Below the pieces are notes generated by a model. That model ran no database searches. It saw only the letters and a program-made list of their open reading frames with translations, and was not told where the DNA came from. The position numbers and the translations under genes are program-made. A stretch of 7,550 bases of DNA from Elusimicrobia bacterium UBA6262 (GTDB lineage Bacteria > CAYTYR01 > UBA6262). The stretch covers positions 1 through 7,550 of the forward strand of contig DJVG01000024.1 in NCBI GenBank assembly GCA_002441095.1. The letters are read 5' to 3'. Positions 1 through 6,230 of the stretch are shown here, one piece after another; the first letter of the stretch is position 1; the number at the start of each line of letters is the position of its first letter.

Positions 1-2773
1 AATCGCCATCCGTGTCTTCAAAAACGACGCCTTGTATTTCGGTGCGGCTGGATACTCCGAAATTCAGGATAGTTTTATCTTTATTAAAGATGATCGCTTC
101 CCGGATGGCCGGGCCAGTCAAAATAAAACCTGTTGGGATAGTGGTAGGATTGATACTGATATATACCTTTTTGGCCTTTACGTTCATAAATTTATAAGCA
201 CCTGACCTATTGGTGGATTGGATCCGTTTGCCGACGATCCGCAGTTCTACTCCCGGGATGGCTGGCTCATCAGGCTGTTTGATGCCGTCTAAATTCTCAT
301 CCTGGAAGACATACCCCTCAATCGTACCTACCGGATCAATGCGGAAATGAGTATTAAACAGGTAATTCAAGCCGGCCAGGATTTCAGCCTCAAACCGTTT
401 TCCCACGGGAGCGGCTTCGGTGCGGATATTTTTGGCTCTGACAGTTAGTCCGAAATTAAAATTAGGCGTAGGAGCATACACTGTTTCCCCGTATCCTTCA
501 ATATAATCTTCTCCGACCATGAAGCTGAACGGCGAAGCAGTATCTTCTTCGTCCCGGTATGTAAAACGCAAAAGCTGGTATATACCGGTATCATAGAGCT
601 GGGCGCTCCACTCTAAGCCTGTTTGCAGGGCTTTAGGTGTAGCGGATTCGGAATTTGACAATTGAGTTATCCGGTTTGTCTCCTTTTCCACGAACCCATA
701 GATGGACGGGAACAGGCCAATGATCGATCCTGCTGTTATTTTATTGCTGAGATAATCAAGAATCGGGGTCCTGATATAACGGTTCCGGTTGCGGTTATAA
801 TTCAGATACAGGTTGACCCTGCGTTCAATGGGCAGCTTGTAGCGCATGCCCACCCCGGTGCCCTGGGATATAGTGGGAAAATTCTTGCCCATATAATTCC
901 GGTAATTGTAGTCTCCCTGGATCTCGATCAGGCGCAGAGGCGACCATAAAGAACCCAGGCTGACTTCTTTGTTCCAGCGGTCAGGCAGGTCAGGATTCGG
1001 GTAAAGGTCATCGCTGAAAAAATCAATTTTATTGGAAAATATTATTTTTTCGGAAGGCCGGTAAGAAGCATCAACCAGTACCCCTTTTTGTCCTGCGCGG
1101 TAGTCCTTACCGCTGACGGCCTGGAAATCTTTCGAGATATTCCTTAATTCAGTTATCACCTTCAAGGAGGGCAAAGTATAGTCTATTATTAGATTGGAAG
1201 CGTAGTTTTCAGTATCAAAAGCCAGCTCTGGTATTAATTTTAATTTATCAAAGTCATAATGGGCTTTGAGGTCATAAGCATATTCATTTTGCCCGGGCGC
1301 CCTGTCTTTACCCCACGTTTTGTAAGCAGATAGGCTGTAAACATGTTCTTGCTCTGCCAGGTAATCCAGGTTGAGCCCGCTGTAATATATTTGCTGCTTC
1401 TTAAATTCTATGCCTGTCGGTATGAATCCGCCGAACCTGAGTCCCAGTTCCTCTCCCCAGAAGAAGTTGGTGCGCAGTTTGTTATCTGCCAGCGGCGCTG
1501 ATACCTGAACACCGCGCAGGTCCGCCTTGCTAAAGGCCAGGTCAGTCCTCTCCGGCCGGAAATCGATCGCCTGCAGGTTAATTTTATCAAAGGTCCCGAT
1601 TTTCCCGTTTAACCAGCGCAAGGAGGCATAATTCATTTCAGTTTTTTCCGGCAGTGAATTCACCGAGACGGAAAAACCAAAGTCTCCGTTTGGCGTTTCC
1701 AGGGGAGTCGCTGATTCCAATATATGCTGAAACGAACGATAACGGTAACGAGGCATAACGGTTGACGAATGGTTTACGGTCTTATTATAATTAGTGATCA
1801 TGGCATAGCGGATCTTTAATTCCTTGGCTCGCTCTTCCGCATATTTGTCTTCGTCTTCAGCCCCGAAGCCTTTCTGTTTTTTAGGGATCGTTTTAAATTC
1901 TACTGTCCAGCGCTGCTGGGAGTCCCAGATATGCAGGTAAGTTTTGCCGATGTTCTTGCCGGTGATAAAGAGCACATCCGTACTTTTCTCAATGCTTATT
2001 ACATCCGGCTGGGTCAGCAGGAACCGCGTGATCTTTTCACCTTTAATGGAAATGATCTCGTTTTGCTCTACTTCCAGGCTGAAAGCCGGCTTTTTAGTTT
2101 TTGGATTAAGGATCAATATCTTGGGGATACCGGTAGTAGTGGTGACTTTTTCTTTAGCTGTCTCTTTTGCTTTAGCTGTTTTTTTAGTTTTGGCGGCAGG
2201 TTTTTTCTTGGCTGTAGTTTTGGCTTTAGCGGTTACTTTCTTCTTGGGTACTGGCTTTTCCTTGGCTGCCGGCTTTTCTTTGGCTGGTTTCCTGGCCGGT
2301 TCATCATAGAGCATCATACCGTCGATTTGCTTGCTGATAAATTCTTCTTTATATAATCCGGCTTTGTCTGAGCTTAACGGCAATTCTTGTGTCGCTGCCT
2401 CTTCTTCTGCGGTTGTTTCTTTTTCTTCTTTATCTAAACTCTCTGTAATTAACAGCCTCTCTTGCTCGGCTACCGCCTCTTCCTCCGGTTCACCTAATCT
2501 CTTCTTAATTATTTTAACATATTTTAAAGCGGTCTTATCACCCGGGTGCAGCGCTAAGACAATATTGAATTGCCGCAGGGCTTGTGCCAAACGCTCACTT
2601 TTATAGAGGGATATGGCCAGGTCCAGGATGATCGGGCTTAGTCCCTCAGCATCAGATTTTTCAAAGTAACCGTCATTTTCAGGACGATAAAAGCGAGTAT
2701 CATTGTCACCGGCATAAGCCGGAAACATGATGAAAATGAACAGCAGACATAATAAATAACGCAGCCATTGCAT
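1..2773 (-). CDS. Usher-like outer-membrane beta-barrel protein with pilus-type N-terminal domain and SdrD-B repeats (3' end beyond window)
   Basis: I translated this frame by hand: 924 codons stay open from ATG 2773 to the left edge. Residues 1-21 are a signal peptide ending AYA before GD. Residues 45-90 look TPR-like; 94-129 are Glu-rich; 158-213 form a Lys/Ala/Pro/Thr linker. Residues about 217-298 (motifs LLTQPDVISIEK, LFITGKNIGKTYLHIWD) resemble the N-terminal domain of CpaC/RcpA-type pilus secretins. No secretin domain follows. Residues about 325-810 are rich in alternating aromatic strands (e.g. VNLYLNYNRNRNRY) and read as a beta-barrel. Residues 816-907 form an SdrD-B/Cna-B-like domain with loop DENLDG, and a second begins at 913 with EDTDGD. 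The gene starts 10 nt after the chaperone gene. GAGG lies 13 nt upstream of the ATG and another abuts it; an in-frame CTG two codons earlier would be better spaced. By position it should be the usher, but no usher N-terminal domain is visible. A surface adhesin or porin is the alternative. Confidence 0.85.
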   Translation of the reverse strand, partial: MQWLRYLLCLLFIFIMFPAYAGDNDTRFYRPENDGYFEKSDAEGLSPIILDLAISLYKSERLAQALRQFNIVLALHPGDKTALKYVKIIKKRLGEPEEEAVAEQERLLITESLDKEEKETTAEEEAATQELPLSSDKAGLYKEEFISKQIDGMMLYDEPARKPAKEKPAAKEKPVPKKKVTAKAKTTAKKKPAAKTKKTAKAKETAKEKVTTTTGIPKILILNPKTKKPAFSLEVEQNEIISIKGEKITRFLLTQPDVISIEKSTDVLFITGKNIGKTYLHIWDSQQRWTVEFKTIPKKQKGFGAEDEDKYAEERAKELKIRYAMITNYNKTVNHSSTVMPRYRYRSFQHILESATPLETPNGDFGFSVSVNSLPEKTEMNYASLRWLNGKIGTFDKINLQAIDFRPERTDLAFSKADLRGVQVSAPLADNKLRTNFFWGEELGLRFGGFIPTGIEFKKQQIYYSGLNLDYLAEQEHVYSLSAYKTWGKDRAPGQNEYAYDLKAHYDFDKLKLIPELAFDTENYASNLIIDYTLPSLKVITELRNISKDFQAVSGKDYRAGQKGVLVDASYRPSEKIIFSNKIDFFSDDLYPNPDLPDRWNKEVSLGSLWSPLRLIEIQGDYNYRNYMGKNFPTISQGTGVGMRYKLPIERRVNLYLNYNRNRNRYIRTPILDYLSNKITAGSIIGLFPSIYGFVEKETNRITQLSNSESATPKALQTGLEWSAQLYDTGIYQLLRFTYRDEEDTASPFSFMVGEDYIEGYGETVYAPTPNFNFGLTVRAKNIRTEAAPVGKRFEAEILAGLNYLFNTHFRIDPVGTIEGYVFQDENLDGIKQPDEPAIPGVELRIVGKRIQSTNRSGAYKFMNVKAKKVYISINPTTIPTGFILTGPAIREAIIFNKDKTILNFGVSSRTEIQGVVFEDTDGD
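2135..2302 (-). other. Lysine-rich, histone-H1-like linker coded inside the outer-membrane protein gene
   Basis: Residues 158-213 of the barrel protein are almost only K, A, P, T, E and V, in imperfect repeats of the AKEKP / AKKKP / TAKAK kind. The segment is strongly basic and follows an acidic stretch at residues 94-129. It sits between the TPR-like region and the secretin-N-like domain, so it would lie in the periplasm. A flexible spacer crossing or binding the cell wall is a plausible role; this is inference. Confidence 0.8.
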
Positions 2774-2783
2774 CCTCAGGTTA

Positions 2784-3656
2784 TTACCTCAATTCGCCTG
2801 CTTTTAGCACTTCACCGGAGGAGCCTATTTCCACTTCTGTTTCTTTGGTAATCACGAAATCAGCATTCCATTGGTCCTCTTGACTGGCTTTGCCTACGTC
2901 AATGGTTAGAATAGCATCATAAATGCCCTTCGGCACCGGTTCCTTCCATGAGGCGGTCAATCTGGCAGTTTCTTCCGGCAGGGAATACACTTTATTGAAC
3001 GAGGCGCGCACAAAGATCACCCCTTTTTTATTGATCAGGTGTAAAGTTCCTTTAGCAATGATATCAGTATTGCCGGTATTTTTGATATCCAGGCCTATTT
3101 CCAGCGGTTTTTTGCTGGATTGCCTCTGCAGGGAAAAATTATTAACTTCTGCTGTGCGTACTGAATTGCCGGCAGTCTCCACATGGAATATTGCGCCCAG
3201 CCTCACGATGAGCCCTAAGGCAACATTACTGCTCCCTGAAGCTAGGGGTTTGGCTACCAAGCTTTCAAAAAATAAGACCGCAAAATGTCCACCGGCCGCA
3301 TCCGCGGGTACTTTTACGGTATAGTAAATATCCTGCTGGCCTTCTGCCGGTATCTCCATTTCTGAAAGTGAGAAAGTGATCCAGTTAGCGCAGGATAAAG
3401 GGAGCGTGCCTATCGGGAAAAATAATTTTGTGCCGTCGTGGGTATCGCTATATTTCCAATCCTGGGCATAGACCTTGATCTTAATTGCCTCTTCATCCGG
3501 ATTCCTGACGGTGAGCTTGCCGCTGCCGGACCTGCCAGCGGGGATATTAAGGAATACTTTGGGCGGATCCACCTGGATCATTGCCGCTTCGCTGTACTGT
3601 GCTGTTAGCATAAAAAAAACAAACAAACAACTCAGTAAACAATAAATATTTTTCAC
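2784..3656 (-). CDS. Periplasmic fimbrial-chaperone-like protein with two Ig-like domains (DUF916/DUF3324-like pattern)
   Basis: The protein has 290 residues and a signal peptide (1-24, hydrophobic core LLSCLFVFFMLTA, cleavage near SEA). Residues 26-135 resemble the first domain of PapD-type chaperones: IQVDPPKVFL, then KLTVRNPDEEAIKIKVYAQDW, then CANWITFSLSEMEIPAEGQQ followed by a YYTVKVP strand. Residues 160-270 form a second beta domain with KGTLHLINKKG and a GIYDAILTI strand. The arrangement also resembles the DUF916-DUF3324 partner proteins of Gram-positive WxL systems. I see no transmembrane helix after the signal, unlike those partners. The start is GTG at 3656 with GGTGA just upstream (3661-3665); an ATG at 3670 is out of frame and stops after four codons. 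The gene lies 26 nt after the three-domain protein gene and 10 nt before the barrel gene, so one transcript is likely. Expected role: holding subunits in the periplasm for delivery to the barrel. The fold is more certain than the exact role. Confidence 0.75.
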   Translation of the reverse strand: MKNIYCLLSCLFVFFMLTAQYSEAAMIQVDPPKVFLNIPAGRSGSGKLTVRNPDEEAIKIKVYAQDWKYSDTHDGTKLFFPIGTLPLSCANWITFSLSEMEIPAEGQQDIYYTVKVPADAAGGHFAVLFFESLVAKPLASGSSNVALGLIVRLGAIFHVETAGNSVRTAEVNNFSLQRQSSKKPLEIGLDIKNTGNTDIIAKGTLHLINKKGVIFVRASFNKVYSLPEETARLTASWKEPVPKGIYDAILTIDVGKASQEDQWNADFVITKETEVEIGSSGEVLKAGELR

Positions 3657-3682
3657 TATTTCACCGCCATTTTGTTTTTTGG

Positions 3683-5059
3683 TTAAAGTTCCGAGATCGT
3701 ATACATGATACTGCCGGCGTAATTACCCGCTGGTACAGTGGCATCAGCAGTAAATTCATAAATGATCTTAAATTTATCAGCTGAACCGGCCTGGTCAGAC
3801 AGGAACAATACCATTTCACCGGTTTTAACTTCAGTCGACTGGGTGAACCGCAGCGTTCCTTTGGTGTTAATTCCTTCCAGGCGCAAGGTAAAATACTTAG
3901 GCGGGATGCTGGCTCCCTCACTGTTCATTAACTTTACGGGTAATTGCTGGCTGACCTGATATTGCCTGCCCACATTACTCTGTATTTCTATTAATATTTC
4001 TGAATACTGCGGTCTTCTATCCAGGGGCACATTATTAAACCGTATGCCGCTGCCCTCCCCTGTGGTCACGATCAGGTTGAATATGCGGCCGATGCTGACG
4101 GCTACAGGAAAGATACCCAACAGGTTTTTCCCGCTCCTGGTTTTCAGGTAGTACTGTATCGCGGTCTTATAATTCCCCGCCTTTTGCTTTTCCGTGTCTG
4201 TCAGGCTATATGTTACGACAAAACGATCTGCTTCTCCTGAGGGGCCGGAAACATATAATGTTTGTTCGCCATTGGCCAGTGGTATACCGCCAGACGTTCC
4301 GCTGCCGTTTTTGTTGCCTTTGGCATTGACGATCAGTGATTCGGCAGCCAATTGTTTTCCTTCCAGGGATTCCGGCAGGCCGGTTACATATTGCGCAATT
4401 TCATATTGTTCCTTTAAGGATTGCTGTGTCTCGACGATCAGGTCAAAGGAAGAGGTTTCTGCTTTGTTCGAATTTAAGAGGATTGATTTTGCGCCGGTAG
4501 CCGTAGTTATATTGATCAGTTTGCCGGTGGATTCAATGTCTGCGGTTATAGTGAGTACAGACCTGGTTGCTGATTGTGCCGCGGCCAGGGATTCTACGGT
4601 AAAAACCAGGGTGCCCTGGTAAGAACCTGGAATGATAATATCTGAATTTTTTAAGACATAAACTAAGGTGAATGATGCGGATGTACCGGATTGATCTGAG
4701 GTATAAATAACCACCCGGTCTGTCGTGACAGAAAATTCATGTTCAGCGTTTAAAGTGCCTGGTACATTTCCGTCTCTTATAGCATACGCGCTCAGGCTGC
4801 GTTCTGCTAACGCCACTCCCCGGCTGTTTGCTAATGGCTTAGCCATTGTTTGTACCAGCTGGTATTGCTGTTTAACATCAGAGGTAATGGATACGGTTAC
4901 AGCTTTACTGGTATAGGTGGCATAGGCGCTTACTTTGCCAAAGCGTACCTCATTGCCGCCCTCTACCGGCTGGATACGCACATTAATGCCGGCAACCGCT
5001 ATGGCCGGGAGCAATATGAAGCAGATTGATAATAATGCAAAACATGACTTTATCTTCAT
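3683..5059 (-). CDS. Secreted three-domain pilin-like protein, probable minor, tip or anchor subunit
   Basis: The protein has 458 residues with a signal peptide ending AVA at residue 23. The rest is three copies of one beta-rich domain at a period of about 150 residues. The same landmarks recur: YQLVQ 66, YEIAQ 219, YQVSQ 367; YTSDQSG 119, YVSGPSG 269, FLSDQAG 419; PGSYQG 144, AGNYKT 294, AGNYAG 444. The third copy also shares the F-x-x-V/L-x-LD...Y...SN pattern with the small pilin encoded upstream, and both end with a G-x-YAG strand. This implies the two proteins have homologous domains. The mature protein has no cysteine and no cell-wall or membrane anchor. The ATG at 5059 is the only sensible start, since the signal peptide begins right there. 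No good Shine-Dalgarno precedes it, and a consensus promoter ends 6 nt upstream, so the mRNA may be leaderless. No named family is recognised with confidence. Confidence 0.85.
   Translation of the reverse strand: MKIKSCFALLSICFILLPAIAVAGINVRIQPVEGGNEVRFGKVSAYATYTSKAVTVSITSDVKQQYQLVQTMAKPLANSRGVALAERSLSAYAIRDGNVPGTLNAEHEFSVTTDRVVIYTSDQSGTSASFTLVYVLKNSDIIIPGSYQGTLVFTVESLAAAQSATRSVLTITADIESTGKLINITTATGAKSILLNSNKAETSSFDLIVETQQSLKEQYEIAQYVTGLPESLEGKQLAAESLIVNAKGNKNGSGTSGGIPLANGEQTLYVSGPSGEADRFVVTYSLTDTEKQKAGNYKTAIQYYLKTRSGKNLLGIFPVAVSIGRIFNLIVTTGEGSGIRFNNVPLDRRPQYSEILIEIQSNVGRQYQVSQQLPVKLMNSEGASIPPKYFTLRLEGINTKGTLRFTQSTEVKTGEMVLFLSDQAGSADKFKIIYEFTADATVPAGNYAGSIMYTISEL
3689..4990 (-). repeat. Three tandem coding repeats (about 150 codons each) of a pilin-like domain
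   Basis: The units run approximately 4990-4589, 4561-4139 and 4105-3689. The protein motifs YTSDQSG / YVSGPSG / FLSDQAG lie exactly 150 residues apart, as do the G-x-Y motifs near each unit's end. The DNA itself has diverged, so this is an old duplication and not a recent slippage repeat. Confidence 0.8.
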
Positions 5060-5065
5060 ACTATA

Positions 5066-5094
5066 ATATTACCCGTTCCATACACTATTGTCAA
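5066..5094 (-). promoter_or_regulatory. Predicted sigma70 promoter for the three-domain protein, chaperone and barrel genes
   Basis: Minus-strand TTGACA (5094-5089) is followed by a 17-nt spacer and TAATAT (5071-5066). The -35 is a perfect consensus and the -10 matches at five of six positions. Only 6 nt separate the -10 from the ATG at 5059, so transcription would start at or within a few bases of the start codon. The -35 lies directly beyond the U-tract of the preceding terminator. Confidence 0.65.
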
Positions 5095-5096
5095 TC

Positions 5097-5130
5097 AAAA
5101 AAAGGCAGCCTGTTATTCACAGGCTGCCTT
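5097..5130 (-). terminator. Rho-independent terminator after the pilin-like gene
   Basis: A perfect 11-bp inverted repeat (AAGGCAGCCTG at 5102-5112, CAGGCTGCCTT at 5120-5130) encloses a 7-nt loop. Read on the minus strand it is followed by a run of seven U (positions 5103-5097, two of them in the stem base). The plus strand has no T-tract on the other side, so it acts in the minus direction only. It lies about 33 nt past the pilin stop codon and would limit read-through into the downstream genes. Confidence 0.9.
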
Positions 5131-5162
5131 AAAATACCTTTCAATCTTAAGTTTTCAATTAA

Positions 5163-5738
5163 TTACGGAGCTAAAGTCAGGGTTACTGTGCCTGCATATG
5201 AACCGCTGGGTTGTGTAGCTGGGATTACGACTACGCCAGTGGCATCGCCTGAGCCAGTAGCTAAACCGTAATAGATCCTGATCCAACCGCCGGTAGTGAT
5301 CTGGGACTTGTTGATAACTAAGCCGTTACTGGCTGAATAGGCAACCTTAGAAAGCTGTGTTCCTGAAGAAGCAGAGGCCTGGTTCATGAAAGTGACGTTG
5401 ATCATGTTGTTCAAAGTAGATGAGCCGTTAGTCATTGAAGTAACAGCATGAGTCACAGTCCAAGCTGAAGCATTGGAATTAACGCCAACGTCTACTGCAT
5501 AGTAACTGCCATCTGAGGTCTTAAAGATGTTGTAAGTGGGATCCAGGACCAGTGAACCGAAAGCTACGGAGGTCGCTGTTGAGAAGACAGTGCCGACAAC
5601 CTTGCTGATGGTGACGTTCATGGAACTTGAAGATGGGATGGTAGCTGTCAAGTTGACGGTCTTGGTATCAGCGGCCATAGCGACTGAAGCGGCTAACATT
5701 ACTACTACTGCTACGAACATTGCTAAGAACTTTTTCAT
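5163..5738 (-). CDS. Small secreted pilin-like (spore-coat-U/DUF4402/WxL-like pattern) protein, probable major fibre subunit
   Basis: The protein has 191 residues. Its classic signal peptide (MKKFLAMF..., cleavage after AMA at 22) is followed by a Ser/Thr/Val-rich all-beta domain without cysteine. Residues 26-34 (KTVNLTATI) alternate polar and hydrophobic (V28, L30, A32, I34), as expected of a donor strand. VAFGSL (58-63), GVNSNASAWTVT (85-96) and the end SGSYAGTVTLTLAP recall spore-coat-U, DUF4402 and WxL domains; the similarity is a pattern impression, not a search result. The size suits a single-domain fibre subunit. The start ATG has a strong site AAGGAG 10 nt upstream. The gene has its own promoter with a long leader and its own terminator, so it can be expressed at a higher level than the chaperone and barrel genes behind it. 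That is what a major subunit needs. An S-layer-like or free secreted role is not excluded. Confidence 0.8.
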   Translation of the reverse strand: MKKFLAMFVAVVVMLAASVAMAADTKTVNLTATIPSSSSMNVTISKVVGTVFSTATSVAFGSLVLDPTYNIFKTSDGSYYAVDVGVNSNASAWTVTHAVTSMTNGSSTLNNMINVTFMNQASASSGTQLSKVAYSASNGLVINKSQITTGGWIRIYYGLATGSGDATGVVVIPATQPSGSYAGTVTLTLAP

Positions 5739-5886
5739 GGTTTTATCTCTCCTTTTTTTAAGTTAGGTACTTATAAGTTTACACACTTGCCGAAAGGTGC
5801 TCTCCTCACCTCCTGCCTATTATGTTTTTAAAGTATTGCCCAAAAACGATATGTAGGGCTTAACTTACTGAACTGTACTGCTGTGT
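5739..5886 (-). promoter_or_regulatory. Long 5' leader of the pilin-like gene, with purine-rich hairpin and strong ribosome binding site
   Basis: About 148 nt separate the predicted transcription start from the ATG. The leader holds GGAGGTG (5813-5807) that can pair with CACCTTT (5799-5793) across a 7-nt loop, five Watson-Crick pairs plus two G-U. The CCTTT of that arm is also complementary to AAAGG of the ribosome binding site (AAGGAG, 5754-5749), which gives two competing foldings. A GCCC/GGGC pair lies further upstream, and ACTTATAAGT (5769-5778) is a 10-bp palindrome. I recognise no known riboswitch family. Confidence 0.4.
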
Positions 5887-5892
5887 GATATA

Positions 5893-5921
5893 CATATAGC
5901 ATACTAAATGGTTTTTGTCAA
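5893..5921 (-). promoter_or_regulatory. Predicted sigma70 promoter of the pilin-like gene
   Basis: Minus-strand TTGACA (5921-5916), a 17-nt spacer ending in TGC, and TATATG (5898-5893) give a perfect -35 and an extended -10. An 8-bp palindrome AAGTACTT (5920-5927) overlaps the -35. The site lies between the GIY-YIG stop and the pilin-like gene, with nothing else to serve on this strand. I see no convincing terminator for the upstream pair of genes in 5922-5954. Confidence 0.65.
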
Positions 5922-5954
5922 GTACTTTTCTTATTTCCCGTCCTGAAGCAGGCT

Positions 5955-6218
5955 TTATTTACAGGTTTTTATCAGCGCTTTTTTCTCTTTTCTGCTTAAC
6001 GATTTTATAGCCCATTCTGCCTTTAAGGCCAGGGCATAGCTCCTGCATCTTCTCTTATACACCAGTTTGACCGGGCCCCTGCCCCGGGTATATTTAGCCC
6101 CCAGGCCGGCATTGTGCCGCTTGAGCCGGTGTTCCAGGTCATTGGTATAGCCGGTATACAATGTCCCATCTTGGCAACGAACCATATATACATAAAAAGG
6201 TCCTGACCTTGTGCCCAT
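5955..6218 (-). CDS. GIY-YIG nuclease-like protein, YhbQ/UPF0213 type
   Basis: The protein has 87 residues, a full-length stand-alone GIY-YIG domain. Visible motifs are FYVYMV (8-13), LYTGYT (20-25), the catalytic-type Arg in LEHRLKRH (R31), HNAGLGAKYTRGRGPVKLVY (35-54), and the metal-binding-type Glu in ALKAEWAIKSLSR (E68). All are typical of the UPF0213/YhbQ family, whose members bind or cut DNA; the cellular role is poorly defined. The gene begins 12 nt after the ATPase stop, in the same frame, without a clear ribosome binding site, so translation may be coupled to the pump gene. There is no functional link to the pump that I can see, nor to the fibre locus behind it. Small genes of this family often sit singly between unrelated genes. 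Confidence 0.93.
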   Translation of the reverse strand: MGTRSGPFYVYMVRCQDGTLYTGYTNDLEHRLKRHNAGLGAKYTRGRGPVKLVYKRRCRSYALALKAEWAIKSLSRKEKKALIKTCK

Positions 6219-6230
6219 GCGGTTATTGCT

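Noticed and set aside
1931..2356. Plus-strand open frames of 141 and 121 codons
   Set aside because: They are Phe/Leu/Gly-rich mirror readings of the Lys/Ala-rich linker of the minus-strand gene, with no ribosome binding site or domain.
2923..3324. Plus-strand open frame of 133 codons
   Set aside because: It lies wholly inside the chaperone-like gene, which has a signal peptide and domain pattern; the plus frame has neither.
5761..5820. Leader as a c-di-GMP-I (GEMM) riboswitch, which controls pili in some bacteria
   Set aside because: The conserved GEMM core sequences and two-helix layout are not visible; only a short purine-rich hairpin is.
5808..5907. Short minus-strand leader peptide of 24 codons starting with ATG at 5907
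   Set aside because: Its start lies upstream of the predicted -10 element, so it would not be transcribed, and it has no ribosome binding site.
5925..5957. Terminator after the GIY-YIG gene
   Set aside because: Only a 4-bp CCTG/CAGG stem with a 3-nt loop and no U-run is present.
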